A DNA stretch of 64,000 bases from positions 620,001 through 684,000 of the forward strand of contig NZ_CP109965.1 in the NCBI RefSeq assembly GCF_026725475.1, read 5' to 3'. The position numbers and the translations under genes are program-made. Positions 39,265 to 48,733 of the stretch are shown piece by piece. Within the stretch, counting starts at the first letter, position 1; the number at the start of each line of letters is the position of its first letter. Source of the stretch: Catenovulum adriaticum (GTDB lineage Bacteria; Pseudomonadota; Gammaproteobacteria; Enterobacterales; Alteromonadaceae). The notes beneath the pieces are model-generated. The model saw only the letters and a program-made list of their open reading frames with translations. It was not told where the DNA came from and ran no database searches.

Positions 39265-42087
39265 TTGAATCGCATCAAGCCAAAGCAATCATTAACAGGT
39301 ATTCAGCGCTTACTGGAAGTTGGGTTAATTACCTCAGCTGGCTGTGCCTTATTTATTCTCATATCACTTATTTCATTTAATCCACTGGACCCAAGTTGGA
39401 GTCAGTCCGGTTATAACGTGCCCATTCATAATTTAGCTGGGGCCGCGGGTGCTTGGCTATCGGATTTATTGTTTTTCTTTTTGGGCTTTGTTGCTTATTT
39501 AGTCCCTATTTTCATCGCTTTTATTGGTTGGGCGATATTTCAGCAAAAACCAAACTTTTTTGAAATTGACTATTTAGCGCTGGGTTTACGAGTAATTGGC
39601 TTTGTTTTATTGCTAATTTCAAGTACTTCTTTATCTAGTTTAAATTTTGTTGATTTATTTGACTACTCATCAGGCGGCTTATTGGGTGATTTAATTAGTC
39701 AGTCGATGCTGCCTTATTTTAATTTTGTTGGCACAACCTTATTGTTGCTTTGTTTTTTCTGCACAGGCATTACGTTACTGTTTGGCGTGTCTTGGTTGTA
39801 TTTGGTTGATAAAACCGGTGAATATTTAATTTTTGGCGGCGAATATACTTGGCAAAAATTGAAAGCTTTTACGCAAGGTGAATTTAAAGCGAGCAAAGAA
39901 TCAACTGAAGATGAAGCTTTTGTAATCGAACTAAATGATGATGAAGCGGATAAAAAACAAGCTAAGCAAAAGGGCGTTGCTAAGCTCAACTATCGCCAAG
40001 ATAAGCAAAAAGTCGAGTCAAATTCAGAATCTAATGATGCAGCACTGGCAAATGATTTTTTTAATCAATTTGCTAATGAACCAACTGATGAACCTGAAAT
40101 GACCTTTTCTGCTGAAGCTTCAATGGAAGCTGATCGCCAACAACACGCGGATGAAAAACCAAGTGGTATTAGTAAATGGCTTAAGCGAGCTAAACCTAGT
40201 AAATCAGAGAATGAAACTCAGCAGAATAAACAAGCGGATGAAAAGCGCGATTTAAATAATGATTTTATTGAACCTGTGATTGGCGATTTGCCTGAAGTCG
40301 ACGATGACGACATGCAAACACGGTTACCGCTAGGGCAGCAACAAGGCAAACAAAACGATTCGGTGAGCGCTGTGCAAGAAACCAGTTCACATGTCGTTAG
40401 TTCAAAACAAGCGTCACAAGATTCGCCATATAATCAAGCTCAGCCAAGCGCCCAGCCAAAAGCCAATACCAGCTCGCCTACCTCAAACGGAGCAGCTCAA
40501 GAGCAGAACAAAAAGCCGCTGTCGCCTGCGCACCAGCAATTAAATGAATTAATTCAGGCGAGTATGGAAAAAGAGCAACAGCCGACAACCGTCTTACCAT
40601 CATTTGAGTTGTTAGATAGACCCGATAAAGCACAAAATCCAATTACTCAGGAAGAAATGGATGCTGTGAGTGCTTTAGTCGAAGCCAAATTATTAGATTT
40701 TGGGGTGCAGGCTAAAGTGATGGGGATGTATCCAGGACCTGTGATTACTCGGCTTGAATTAGATTTAGCACCTGGAGTCAAAGTTTCTAAAATTACCAAT
40801 TTATCAAAAGATATAGCGCGCTCGTTATCAGCTGTGAGTGTGCGTGTAGTTGAAGTTATTCCGGGTAAATCTTATGTGGGGTTAGAGTTACCAAATAAAC
40901 ACAGAGAAATTGTTCGTTTATCAGAAGTAATTGAAGGCCATGAATTTGATAAAGCTAAATCGCCATTAACTATGGTGCTTGGGCAAGATATTGCAGGTAA
41001 ACCTGTGGTGGTTGATCTTGCAAAAATGCCTCATTTGTTAGTAGCTGGTACAACGGGTTCGGGTAAATCGGTTGGCGTTAACGTGATGATTTTAAGCTTG
41101 TTATATAAATCAACGCCGGAAGATGTTCGTTTAATTATGATCGATCCCAAAATGTTAGAGTTATCAGTTTATGAAGGCATTCCTCACTTATTATGTGAAG
41201 TCGTTACCGACATGAAAGAAGCCTCTAACGCCCTGCGTTGGTGCGTTGGTGAAATGGAAAGACGTTATAAATTAATGTCTGCCTTAGGTGTTAGAAACAT
41301 GAAAGGCTATAACACCAAAATTAATGATGCGATTGAAAACGGTAATCCGATTCGCGACCCTTTATGGAAGCCAGGCGATAGCATGGACGAAGAAGCTCCA
41401 TTTTTAGAAAAACTCCCAGCCATTGTCGTGGTTATCGATGAATTCGCCGACATGATGATGATAGTGGGTAAAAAAGTGGAAGAACTAATTGCTCGCATCG
41501 CTCAAAAGGCACGAGCCGCTGGCATTCATTTAGTGTTGGCAACTCAGCGTCCATCGGTTGATGTGATTACTGGCTTAATTAAAGCGAATATCCCAACGCG
41601 AATGGCGTTTCAGGTTTCATCTAAAATCGACTCACGAACTATCTTAGATCAGCAAGGGGCGGAAACCTTATTAGGGATGGGGGACATGTTATATTTGCCT
41701 TCGGGTACAGGGGTACCAACTCGGGTGCATGGTGCTTTTGTTGATGATCATGAAGTGCATGCGGTCGTAGCTGATTGGAAAGACCGTGGCACACCTGTTT
41801 ACATTGATGGTATTTTAAATGGTGATTCATCTGAAGAAACTTTATTGCCGGGCGAACAGGCTGAAATGATGGCAGATGAAGAATCAGATCCTATTTATGA
41901 TGAAGCCGTTGCTTTTGTAACTGAAACTCGCAAAGTTTCAGTCTCTAGCGTTCAACGTAAATTTAGAATCGGTTATAATAGAGCCGCCCGAATTGTGGAA
42001 CAAATGGAAGCGACTGGGGTCGTAACTACAGCCGGTCATAATGGTGCGCGTGAAGTTTTGGCGCCACCACCACCTAAATTGGATTAA
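39265..42087 (+). CDS. ftsK: DNA translocase FtsK
   Basis: FtsK pumps chromosomal DNA at the septum and activates XerCD at dif. The 940-residue protein has four N-terminal membrane segments (about 18-200), an acidic and glutamine-rich linker (about 205-450), and the motor domain with Walker A GTTGSGKS at about 594-601 and Walker B VVVIDEFADMMM. The C-terminal gamma winged helix (about 875-935, TRKVSVSSVQRKFRIGYNRAA) recognises KOPS. The start codon is TTG. The linker is shorter than in E. coli FtsK (1329 residues). It is followed by lolA as in enterics. Confidence 0.97.
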   Translation: MNRIKPKQSLTGIQRLLEVGLITSAGCALFILISLISFNPLDPSWSQSGYNVPIHNLAGAAGAWLSDLLFFFLGFVAYLVPIFIAFIGWAIFQQKPNFFEIDYLALGLRVIGFVLLLISSTSLSSLNFVDLFDYSSGGLLGDLISQSMLPYFNFVGTTLLLLCFFCTGITLLFGVSWLYLVDKTGEYLIFGGEYTWQKLKAFTQGEFKASKESTEDEAFVIELNDDEADKKQAKQKGVAKLNYRQDKQKVESNSESNDAALANDFFNQFANEPTDEPEMTFSAEASMEADRQQHADEKPSGISKWLKRAKPSKSENETQQNKQADEKRDLNNDFIEPVIGDLPEVDDDDMQTRLPLGQQQGKQNDSVSAVQETSSHVVSSKQASQDSPYNQAQPSAQPKANTSSPTSNGAAQEQNKKPLSPAHQQLNELIQASMEKEQQPTTVLPSFELLDRPDKAQNPITQEEMDAVSALVEAKLLDFGVQAKVMGMYPGPVITRLELDLAPGVKVSKITNLSKDIARSLSAVSVRVVEVIPGKSYVGLELPNKHREIVRLSEVIEGHEFDKAKSPLTMVLGQDIAGKPVVVDLAKMPHLLVAGTTGSGKSVGVNVMILSLLYKSTPEDVRLIMIDPKMLELSVYEGIPHLLCEVVTDMKEASNALRWCVGEMERRYKLMSALGVRNMKGYNTKINDAIENGNPIRDPLWKPGDSMDEEAPFLEKLPAIVVVIDEFADMMMIVGKKVEELIARIAQKARAAGIHLVLATQRPSVDVITGLIKANIPTRMAFQVSSKIDSRTILDQQGAETLLGMGDMLYLPSGTGVPTRVHGAFVDDHEVHAVVADWKDRGTPVYIDGILNGDSSEETLLPGEQAEMMADEESDPIYDEAVAFVTETRKVSVSSVQRKFRIGYNRAARIVEQMEATGVVTTAGHNGAREVLAPPPPKLD

Positions 42088-42089
42088 TC

Positions 42090-42725
42090 ATGCTAAAAAA
42101 AATTAACGTTATCTTTCTTGTATTAGTGAGTTTTATCAGTTTTCAATCAAATGCAATAGCCAATAGCGCTGCAGAATTACTAAAACAAAAACTAGGGCAG
42201 CTATCAGGATTTAGTGCTCAATTTGAACAGGAGGTTACCGACAGAGACGGACAAGTAGTCCAGCAATCGCACGGTTATGTTGAGCTTATTCAGCCCGACA
42301 AATTTCGCTGGGTAACTGCAGAACCAAATGAAAATACGCTTCAATCAGATGGTGAAACCGTTTGGTTTTATGACCCTTTTGTTGAACAGGTAACTGCATA
42401 TTGGTTAAAAGATACGATTCAATCTAATCCTATTTTACTGTTGCTAAAACCAAATTCAAATGCATGGGACGCTTATCAAATTAGCCAGCAATCAGAATCT
42501 GTGTTTAGCATCTCAACGCAGGATGAACAAAGTCAGGTAGTGCAAGTTAAACTAGTCTTATCTAATAAAAATGCGCTATCTAGCTTAAGTATATTAGATA
42601 AGCAGGGGCAAACCAGCGTTTATCGTTTTAGTCAATTTAGCGCCCAGCAAGCTAGCGATTTTAGTGATACTCATTTTAATTTTGAATTGCCAGCTGGTGT
42701 TGAGTTAGATGACCAACGACAATGA
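42090..42725 (+). CDS. lolA: Outer membrane lipoprotein carrier protein LolA
   Basis: LolA carries lipoproteins from LolCDE across the periplasm to LolB. The 211-residue product has a signal peptide (cleavage near SNAIA, residue 25) and the family features LSGFSAQFEQEV, GYVELIQPDKFRWVT and FYDPFVEQVTAYWLKDTIQSNPI. It starts three bases after the ftsK stop, and its end overlaps rarA by 17 bases. This order is the same as in E. coli. Confidence 0.96.
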   Translation: MLKKINVIFLVLVSFISFQSNAIANSAAELLKQKLGQLSGFSAQFEQEVTDRDGQVVQQSHGYVELIQPDKFRWVTAEPNENTLQSDGETVWFYDPFVEQVTAYWLKDTIQSNPILLLLKPNSNAWDAYQISQQSESVFSISTQDEQSQVVQVKLVLSNKNALSSLSILDKQGQTSVYRFSQFSAQQASDFSDTHFNFELPAGVELDDQRQ

Positions 42726-44058
42726 AGCCAATCTATTTGACAGTGTAAATGCACCACTAGCTGCACGAATGCGGCCAACAAAGCTGGAACATTATATTGG
42801 TCAATCACATATTTTAGCGCCGAGTAAACCTTTATATAAAGCGATTACGGCAGGTCGAGTTCATTCATTAATTTTATGGGGTCCACCAGGCACGGGTAAA
42901 ACCACGTTAGCCGAATTAATTGCTCGATATGTTGATGCTCATGTTGAGAGACTATCAGCGGTAAATGCAGGGGTTAAAGATATTCGCGCTGCGATTGACG
43001 CGGCAAAGCAAACCGCAATGCAAAGTGGTCGAAAAACGGTTTTATTTGTAGATGAGGTCCACCGTTTTAATAAGTCACAGCAAGACGCGTTTTTGCCTTT
43101 TATTGAAGATGGTACCGTTATTTTTATTGGAGCCACCACGGAAAACCCTGGATTTGAATTAAACCGAGCTTTATTGTCTCGAGCTCGAGTTTATTTATTA
43201 AAAAAACATCAGCCATCAGAACTAAAGGTTTTACTTGAACAAGTCAGGCAAGATCCGAGTAGAAGCGAAAGCGCAGCCAGTTTACTGTTTACCGATAAAA
43301 TAGCAGACCTACTGATTGATTACGCCGATGGCGACGCCCGGCAACTGTTAAATCAGCTTGAAATATTAACCGATTTAATTGAGCCAAATGTAAGTGGTGA
43401 ACGAGTTGTCGAAACTCAGCATATTGAAACTCTGTTGCAATACCGAGTCGTTGCCGCTGATAAAGGTGGCGATTTATATTACGATTTAATCTCGGCTTTC
43501 CATAAATCGGTGAGAGGCTCGGATCCTGATGCCGCGTTATATTGGTATGCGCGAATGATAACTGCGGGTATTGATCCCTTATATGTTGCTAGACGGTTAT
43601 TGGCCATTGCCTCGGAAGATATTGGCAATGCTGATCCCAGAGCAATGCAAATTGCCATTAACGCTTGGGATTGTTTTACCCGAGTAGGTCCAGCCGAAGG
43701 TGAACGAGCAATTGCGCAAGCGGCTGTATTTATGGCTTGTGCACCTAAAAGTAATGCTGTGTATACGGCATTTAAAGCCGCACTTAAAGATGCTAAAACG
43801 CACGCCAGTTATGATGTACCGCATCATTTACGTAATGCACCAACCTCCGTAAATCAAGCTTTAGGGCATGGAGCAGAATACAGATATGCGCATAATGAAG
43901 AAAATGCTTATGCCGCCGGTGAAGTTTATATGCCCGCGGAGCTTAAAGACCAACAGTATTATTTCCCGTCAACACGTGGCCTTGAGAAAAAGATTGGTGA
44001 TAAATTAGCTTATTTAGCTGAGCTAGATTCAAACAGCAGGCAAAAACGTTATGAATAG
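42709..44058 (+). CDS. rarA: Replication-associated recombination ATPase RarA (MgsA)
   Basis: RarA is a clamp-loader-like AAA+ ATPase acting at stalled replication forks. The 449-residue protein (447 in E. coli) has the segment PLAARMRPTKLEHYIGQSHIL, Walker A GPPGTGKTTLAE, Walker B LFVDEVHRFNKSQQDAFLP, sensor 1 IGATTENPGF, and the C-terminal MgsA oligomerisation domain (YARMITAGIDPLYVARRL). Its start lies inside lolA, and its stop overlaps crcB by eight bases. Confidence 0.97.
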   Translation: MTNDNEANLFDSVNAPLAARMRPTKLEHYIGQSHILAPSKPLYKAITAGRVHSLILWGPPGTGKTTLAELIARYVDAHVERLSAVNAGVKDIRAAIDAAKQTAMQSGRKTVLFVDEVHRFNKSQQDAFLPFIEDGTVIFIGATTENPGFELNRALLSRARVYLLKKHQPSELKVLLEQVRQDPSRSESAASLLFTDKIADLLIDYADGDARQLLNQLEILTDLIEPNVSGERVVETQHIETLLQYRVVAADKGGDLYYDLISAFHKSVRGSDPDAALYWYARMITAGIDPLYVARRLLAIASEDIGNADPRAMQIAINAWDCFTRVGPAEGERAIAQAAVFMACAPKSNAVYTAFKAALKDAKTHASYDVPHHLRNAPTSVNQALGHGAEYRYAHNEENAYAAGEVYMPAELKDQQYYFPSTRGLEKKIGDKLAYLAELDSNSRQKRYE

Positions 44059-44437
44059 CGCAGTTACTTATTTATTTATTGGACTTGGCGGCGCCTTTGG
44101 CGCTTGCTTGCGTTATTTTCTGTCGCAATTAATGCTTGTTTGGTTTGGTAAAAGCTTTCCCTTTGGTACACTACTGGTCAATGTCATAGGCTCACTGTTA
44201 ATTGGTTTATTATATACGCTAATGACACAGGGGTATTTTCAGTTAGTTCCTTGGAAAACATTTATTGGTATTGGCTTTTTAGGTGCATTAACCACTTTTT
44301 CAACCTTTTCGATGGATACTTTTTTATTGGCGCAGCAAGGCGATTGGCTTAAAGCTGGTTTAAATGTTGTGCTAAATGTAGGTATTTGTTTAATCGCTGT
44401 TTGGTTGGGTAGTAAACTAGCCGGTATCAAAATATAA
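44051..44437 (+). CDS. crcB: Fluoride ion channel CrcB (Fluc)
   Basis: CrcB forms a dual-topology dimeric channel that exports fluoride. The 128-residue protein has four membrane helices and the diagnostic motifs GGAFGACLRYFLS, GTLLVNVIGSLLIGL with the pore asparagine, and GALTTFSTFSMDT with the phenylalanine track. It overlaps rarA by eight bases. No fluoride riboswitch lies upstream because the gene is embedded in the operon. Confidence 0.96.
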   Translation: MNSAVTYLFIGLGGAFGACLRYFLSQLMLVWFGKSFPFGTLLVNVIGSLLIGLLYTLMTQGYFQLVPWKTFIGIGFLGALTTFSTFSMDTFLLAQQGDWLKAGLNVVLNVGICLIAVWLGSKLAGIKI

Positions 44438-44481
44438 TTGGCTTAAAATTAAAAGATATTAAACAGATAATTGGATAAATA

Positions 44482-45774
44482 ATGTTAGATCCTAAATTTT
44501 TACGTAATGACTTGGCACAAACTGCTGAGCGATTAAAAACCCGAGATTTTGTGCTTGATGTTGCGCAAATTGCAGAGTTAGAAGAGAAACGCAAAGCGTT
44601 GCAAGTTAAAACTGAGCAACTTCAAAATGAACGAAATGCTCGTTCAAAATCAATAGGTCAAGCAAAAGCCAAAGGCGAAGATATAGCGCCATTATTAGCT
44701 GAAGTAGGCGAATTAGGTGAGCAACTCTCACAGGCGAAAGAAGATCTAGCCCAAGTATTAAAAGAATGGGATGCTGCAGTATTATCTATACCTAACTTGC
44801 CGGATGAATCTGTACCCTTAGGCGAAAGTGAAGCTGAAAACGTAGAAATCAGTCGCTTTGGTGAATTACCAACATTTGATTTTGAGGTTAAAGACCATGT
44901 TGATTTAGCTGAAAACTTAAACAAAGGTTTAGACTTTGAAAGCGGTGTTAAATTATCTGGTTCTCGTTTTGTGGTAATGCGTGGAAAAATTGCACGTATG
45001 CACAGAGCGCTGACCCAATTTATGCTAGATCTTCATACTGAGCAGCATGGTTATCAAGAAACCTATGTACCTTATTTAGTGAATTCTGACAGTTTATACG
45101 GAACAGGCCAGCTGCCTAAATTTGGCAAAGATTTATTCCACACTCAAGCTGAAACGGAACATGGGTATGGTTTGTCGCTAATTCCAACGGCAGAAGTTCC
45201 GTTAACTAATTTAGCGCGTGATGAAATTTATGACGAAGACGAATTGCCTATCAAGTTAACGGCACATACGCCTTGTTTTCGTTCTGAAGCAGGTTCTTCA
45301 GGGCGAGATACTCGAGGTTTAATTCGTCAGCACCAGTTTGATAAAGTTGAGTTAGTTCAATTAGTCAAAGCTGAAGATTCATTTGAAGCACTTGAAAACT
45401 TAACTCAAGATGCTGAAAAAGTGCTGCAATTGTTAGAGTTACCTTACCGTAAAATGATTTTATGTACGGGTGACATGGGCTTTGGCGCGACGAAAACTTA
45501 TGATCTAGAAGTTTGGTTGCCAGCGCAAGATTGCTATCGTGAAATTTCGTCTTGCTCAAATATGGTTGACTTTCAATCTCGTCGAATGCAAGCAAGAGTT
45601 CGCCGTAAAGGCGCTAAAAAACCAGAACTATTACATACCTTAAATGGTTCGGGTTTAGCGGTAGGGCGCACTTTAGTAGCCATTTTAGAAAACTATCAGC
45701 AAGCTGACGGTAGTATTAAAGTGCCAGCTGCATTACAGCCGTACATGGGTGGGCTTGAAGTTATTTCTGGTTAA
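44482..45774 (+). CDS. serS: Seryl-tRNA synthetase
   Basis: SerS charges tRNA-Ser and tRNA-Sec with serine. The 430 residues equal the E. coli length. An N-terminal coiled-coil arm (about 25-100), which binds the long variable arm of tRNA-Ser, precedes the class II core. Motif 2 includes CFRSEAGSSGRDTRGLIRQHQF and motif 3 is GSGLAVGRTLVAILENYQ. It follows crcB after 44 bp. A cognate tRNA-Ser(UGA) gene lies 5 kb downstream. Confidence 0.98.
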   Translation: MLDPKFLRNDLAQTAERLKTRDFVLDVAQIAELEEKRKALQVKTEQLQNERNARSKSIGQAKAKGEDIAPLLAEVGELGEQLSQAKEDLAQVLKEWDAAVLSIPNLPDESVPLGESEAENVEISRFGELPTFDFEVKDHVDLAENLNKGLDFESGVKLSGSRFVVMRGKIARMHRALTQFMLDLHTEQHGYQETYVPYLVNSDSLYGTGQLPKFGKDLFHTQAETEHGYGLSLIPTAEVPLTNLARDEIYDEDELPIKLTAHTPCFRSEAGSSGRDTRGLIRQHQFDKVELVQLVKAEDSFEALENLTQDAEKVLQLLELPYRKMILCTGDMGFGATKTYDLEVWLPAQDCYREISSCSNMVDFQSRRMQARVRRKGAKKPELLHTLNGSGLAVGRTLVAILENYQQADGSIKVPAALQPYMGGLEVISG

Positions 45775-45862
45775 ACATGGCTAGCGAATAGCCTAATTTT
45801 TATTGTTGTATTTTATTTGTTGGCAGTTGAGTGAAGGCTGTCGTTACATAGAAGTAATAAAA

Positions 45863-46006
45863 ATGGCAAAAACTAACTCACCAAACGTAACCGCACCAGT
45901 GAAACTTTTTTTAAAAATGGTTTACTGGGCAATGATAGGTGCGATTGGCTTAAGTGTTGTATATTTAGCATTTGAAGCTTATTTAGTTTGGTTTTATAGA
46001 AACTAA
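45863..46006 (+). CDS. Small single-span membrane protein, unknown
   Basis: The ATG at 45863 gives 47 residues with one membrane segment (about 20-40, YWAMIGAIGLSVVYLAFEAY) and a short hydrophilic N-terminus. An in-frame start at 45803 gives a longer version, but the upstream part is not protein-like. No strong ribosome-binding site is seen. It lies about 90 bp after serS and before a terminator, so it may be the last gene of that operon. I do not recognise it. Confidence 0.6.
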   Translation: MAKTNSPNVTAPVKLFLKMVYWAMIGAIGLSVVYLAFEAYLVWFYRN

Positions 46007-46032
46007 TAAGCTCAGCACCGAATGTAGTAATT

Positions 46033-46067
46033 AAAGCAGTTGCGCGTTTACGCCAGCTGCTTTTTTT
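46033..46067 (+). terminator. Terminator after serS and the small membrane gene
   Basis: AAAGCAG (46033-46039) and CTGCTTT (46057-46063), extended by a few imperfect pairs, form a hairpin followed by TTTT and GTTTT. It closes the ftsK-serS transcription unit. Confidence 0.8.
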
Positions 46068-46116
46068 GTTTTAGTGCATTTAATTAATTCAATTAATTTA
46101 GCCAATCTCAACTCGG

Positions 46117-47880
46117 ATTAAGCCGACATTGATCAGACGATCATTCAATAATTTTATTTTTAGGGATCGTCAGATCCTCTTAAAAAACATAAAATAGCAC
46201 CTCAATTTAGTGAGGTGAATATGAAATTAAAAATCAAACGGTTAGATCATCATGGCATTGTAGCAGGCGTAATTGACGACTTGAAACTAGTTGAATTAAT
46301 AGACCAATATTTACCTCAAGATGAAAAGCAAGAGATAACACCAGGTGAAGCGGTTAAAGGCATGATTATGAACGGGTTGGGCTTTTCTAACCGACCTTTG
46401 AGCCTCACACCACAATTTTTTGAAAATTTGCCAATGGAGCATCTTTTTAGACAAGGAGTCGAGGCAAGTCACTTTAACCGTCACAAATTAGGACGCACAC
46501 TCGACCAATGCAGCGACTTTGGTTGTGACAATCTTTTTGCTCGTATTGCCTATCAAGCTTGCCAAATAGAGCAAGTCGACACCCAATTTCAATCTTTAGA
46601 TACAACAAGTTATTCACTTACAGGCCAATACAATATAGATGATGAACAAGAAGATGAAATTCCAATTCAAATCAAACATGGATACAGCAAAGACCATAGA
46701 CCTGATTTAAAACAAATCGTGCAAGAGATGATTGTTACGCAAGACGGCGGCGTCCCTATGCTCAGTAAAAATTGGGATGGCAATGCATCTGACAGCACTA
46801 TATTTAGAGAGCGTGCCAGCGCATTGGTAGATACATTCAAAGCAAGCGATGCCCCCAAATTTTGTATAGCAGACAGCAAATTTTACCACAAAGAAAATGC
46901 CGAATTTCTCCAACAAATTCGATTTATCACTCTCATTCCATCCACGATAAAATTAGAAAATCAGTCCATTTCAGAAGCGTTAACGGCCAATGATTGGACA
47001 CGTATCAACGACAACTATCAATACAGACCGCTTAGAGTTGAGCATATGGATATTGAGCAGCGTTGGCTGGTTGTTTACTCTAACGCAGCAAAAGCACGTG
47101 CACAGAAAAGCATCGAAGGTTTAGTGGCTAAAGAGCGCAAAGCATTGGATAAAGCCCTATTTCATTTGCAAGCGCAAAGATTTGCTTGTGAAACGGATGC
47201 ACAAAGCGCCTTAGCAGTATTAGATAAAAAGCAAAAATACCATAGTTTAAGCATTGCTGAGTGCAACGCACATAATCAATATGAAGGAAAAGGCCGACCC
47301 AAAAAAGATGCGGTGGTTCAATCAGTGCAATGGCAACTTATCGGCCAAGTGACCGAAGATAAAGCCGCGCAACAGAATTACGTCGAACAAAAATCTTGTT
47401 TTGTATTGGCAACAAATGCCTGTGAAACTGAGTTAAGCGATGAATGCGTTTTTGAGCGCTACAAAGCGCAATCTCATGTTGAGCGAGGGTTTAGATTTTT
47501 AAAAGACCCACTATTTTTTGTCTCGTCACTTTTTATAAAAAAGCCAAGCAGAATCGATGCCTTGTTGATGATTATGACGCTGTCGTTATTGGTTTATAGC
47601 ATAGGTCAAAGACGGTTACGTGCGAATATGGCTAAAGCGCAAGTAACCATTCCAAACCAGATAAATAAACCAATTAGCAATCCAACTTTACGTTGGGTAT
47701 TCCAGTGTTTTGAAGGTGTAAACCTAGTGCAGCTTGATACCCACTATGACTATGAGTTGGTGCATGTGGATGGGATAAATGACGTGAGGAATAGTGTAAT
47801 CCAGCAGCTCGCAGGATGTGCTGAACGCTACTATAAAATTAATAATTTTGAGCTTGGGGTCTGATCAATGTCGGATTAAG
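46117..47880 (+). mobile_element. IS1634-like insertion sequence with target duplication
   Basis: The element spans 46123-47874 (1752 bp). Its ends are the perfect 16-bp inverted repeats CCGACATTGATCAGAC (46123-46138) and GTCTGATCAATGTCGG (47859-47874). The direct repeat ATTAAG flanks it at 46117-46122 and 47875-47880, a 6-bp target duplication that indicates a recent, intact insertion. It contains one transposase gene whose stop lies in the right repeat. It sits between the serS terminator and tusE and disrupts no visible gene. Confidence 0.92.
46215..47864 (+). CDS. IS1634-family DDE transposase
   Basis: The 549-residue protein has an N-terminal helical domain starting MKLKIKRLDHHGIVAGVIDDLKL (the DUF4277-like region of this family) and an RNase H-type DDE core. 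The first aspartate is in SLDTTSYSLTG, the second in CIADSKFYH, and the glutamate in SHVERGFRFLKDPLF, which shows the Y-R-E-K-type spacing of IS4-related families. The frame appears intact, so the element may be active. An inverted repeat CACCTCA/TGAGGTG before the ATG may limit readthrough transcription. Confidence 0.92.
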   Translation: MNMKLKIKRLDHHGIVAGVIDDLKLVELIDQYLPQDEKQEITPGEAVKGMIMNGLGFSNRPLSLTPQFFENLPMEHLFRQGVEASHFNRHKLGRTLDQCSDFGCDNLFARIAYQACQIEQVDTQFQSLDTTSYSLTGQYNIDDEQEDEIPIQIKHGYSKDHRPDLKQIVQEMIVTQDGGVPMLSKNWDGNASDSTIFRERASALVDTFKASDAPKFCIADSKFYHKENAEFLQQIRFITLIPSTIKLENQSISEALTANDWTRINDNYQYRPLRVEHMDIEQRWLVVYSNAAKARAQKSIEGLVAKERKALDKALFHLQAQRFACETDAQSALAVLDKKQKYHSLSIAECNAHNQYEGKGRPKKDAVVQSVQWQLIGQVTEDKAAQQNYVEQKSCFVLATNACETELSDECVFERYKAQSHVERGFRFLKDPLFFVSSLFIKKPSRIDALLMIMTLSLLVYSIGQRRLRANMAKAQVTIPNQINKPISNPTLRWVFQCFEGVNLVQLDTHYDYELVHVDGINDVRNSVIQQLAGCAERYYKINNFELGV

Positions 47881-48085
47881 GGGTATTTTAACTAATTGAA
47901 TTATCTAATATTATCGCTCTGCATGGTTACTAACAAAAATTTCTTGCGTGGACAAGGCTAATTTACGTACGCGCCAATAGCTAGCCTCGGCTTTAGCTCC
48001 AACCACGCTCTACCTCGCAAATCCATGAGATCGGTAAGTGAATATAAAGCAGTCCTCGTGAAAAAGGCCGTTTAAAACATATTCA

Positions 48086-48105
48086 TTAAACCGAGTTTCG
48101 GTTAA
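48086..48105 (-). terminator. Possible terminator hairpin at the tusE stop
   Basis: TTAAACCGA and TCGGTTAA pair with one bulge around a short loop that overlaps the tusE stop codon. The downstream U tract on the minus strand is weak, so termination is uncertain. Confidence 0.4.
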
Positions 48106-48434
48106 ATACACTTAACTGGTTTAGGTAAACCCGCAATTCGGGTTGCTTGTTTGGCTGGACCTTTTGGAAAAAGTTTATATAAGTACCGGCTATTACCTTT
48201 GTCTTCGCCCAAAGATTTTTTTACGGCTTTGACTAAAATACGCATTGCTGGGCTGGTTTGGTATTCAAGATAAAAATTTCTGACAAAATGCACGACTTCC
48301 CAATGATTATCTGAAAGTTGAATATTTTCAGCTTCCGCAAATGCCTCAGCTAATGTCTGAGTCCAATCTTGATGGTTTTTTAAGTAGCCGTGTTTATCTA
48401 ATTCGACTGATTTTAGCGGTTCAGTTTTACACAT
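48102..48434 (-). CDS. tusE: Sulfur relay protein TusE (DsrC family)
   Basis: TusE accepts persulfide sulfur from TusBCD and passes it to MnmA for 2-thiouridine in tRNA wobble bases. The 110-residue product has the DsrC features: LDKHGYLKNHQDWTQTLAEAFAE, EVVHFVRNFYLEYQTSPAMRILVK, and the functional cysteine next to last in KPVKCI. The usual second DsrC cysteine is absent, as in TusE. It closes the tusDCBE operon. In E. coli tusE is next to yccA instead, and yccA is also close by here. Confidence 0.95.
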   Translation of the reverse strand: MCKTEPLKSVELDKHGYLKNHQDWTQTLAEAFAEAENIQLSDNHWEVVHFVRNFYLEYQTSPAMRILVKAVKKSLGEDKGNSRYLYKLFPKGPAKQATRIAGLPKPVKCI

Positions 48435-48446
48435 AATGAATTTGAA

Positions 48447-48704
48447 TTACCATTTTATATTGGTTTGAAACTGGCTTGCTAAATCTACCCAGTCTGTATA
48501 GCTAATGAGTTTAACATTATCTTGCACTAAATTAATTGCTCGACTTTTAATGTCATCTGCTAAGTAGCAAATGTTATTGGTGTTGATTTGGTTGTAGACT
48601 CCATCTTGGCTAAAAACAACTAAATCATCTTCGGCTAGCAGGCTTGCCAACTCCGATTTTTCATCTGCACTGAGAAGTTGGGTAACGTGATATAAAGTGC
48701 TCAT
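48447..48704 (-). CDS. tusB: Sulfur relay protein TusB (DsrH family)
   Basis: The 85-residue protein is part of the hexameric TusBCD sulfur carrier complex. Sequence landmarks are the start MSTLYHVTQLLSADEKSELASLLAEDDLVVFSQDGVYN, CYLADDIKSRAINL and the C-terminal SYTDWVDLASQF. It follows tusC after 29 bp and precedes tusE by 12 bp. TusB sequences vary a lot, so the call rests on this fold-like pattern and the gene order. Confidence 0.9.
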   Translation of the reverse strand: MSTLYHVTQLLSADEKSELASLLAEDDLVVFSQDGVYNQINTNNICYLADDIKSRAINLVQDNVKLISYTDWVDLASQFQTNIKW

Positions 48705-48733
48705 ATTAATACCTAATATTAAACGAAAATAGT

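Noticed and set aside
44051..44437. Fluoride riboswitch before crcB
   Set aside because: The gene overlaps rarA, leaving no room for a leader, and no riboswitch motif is visible.
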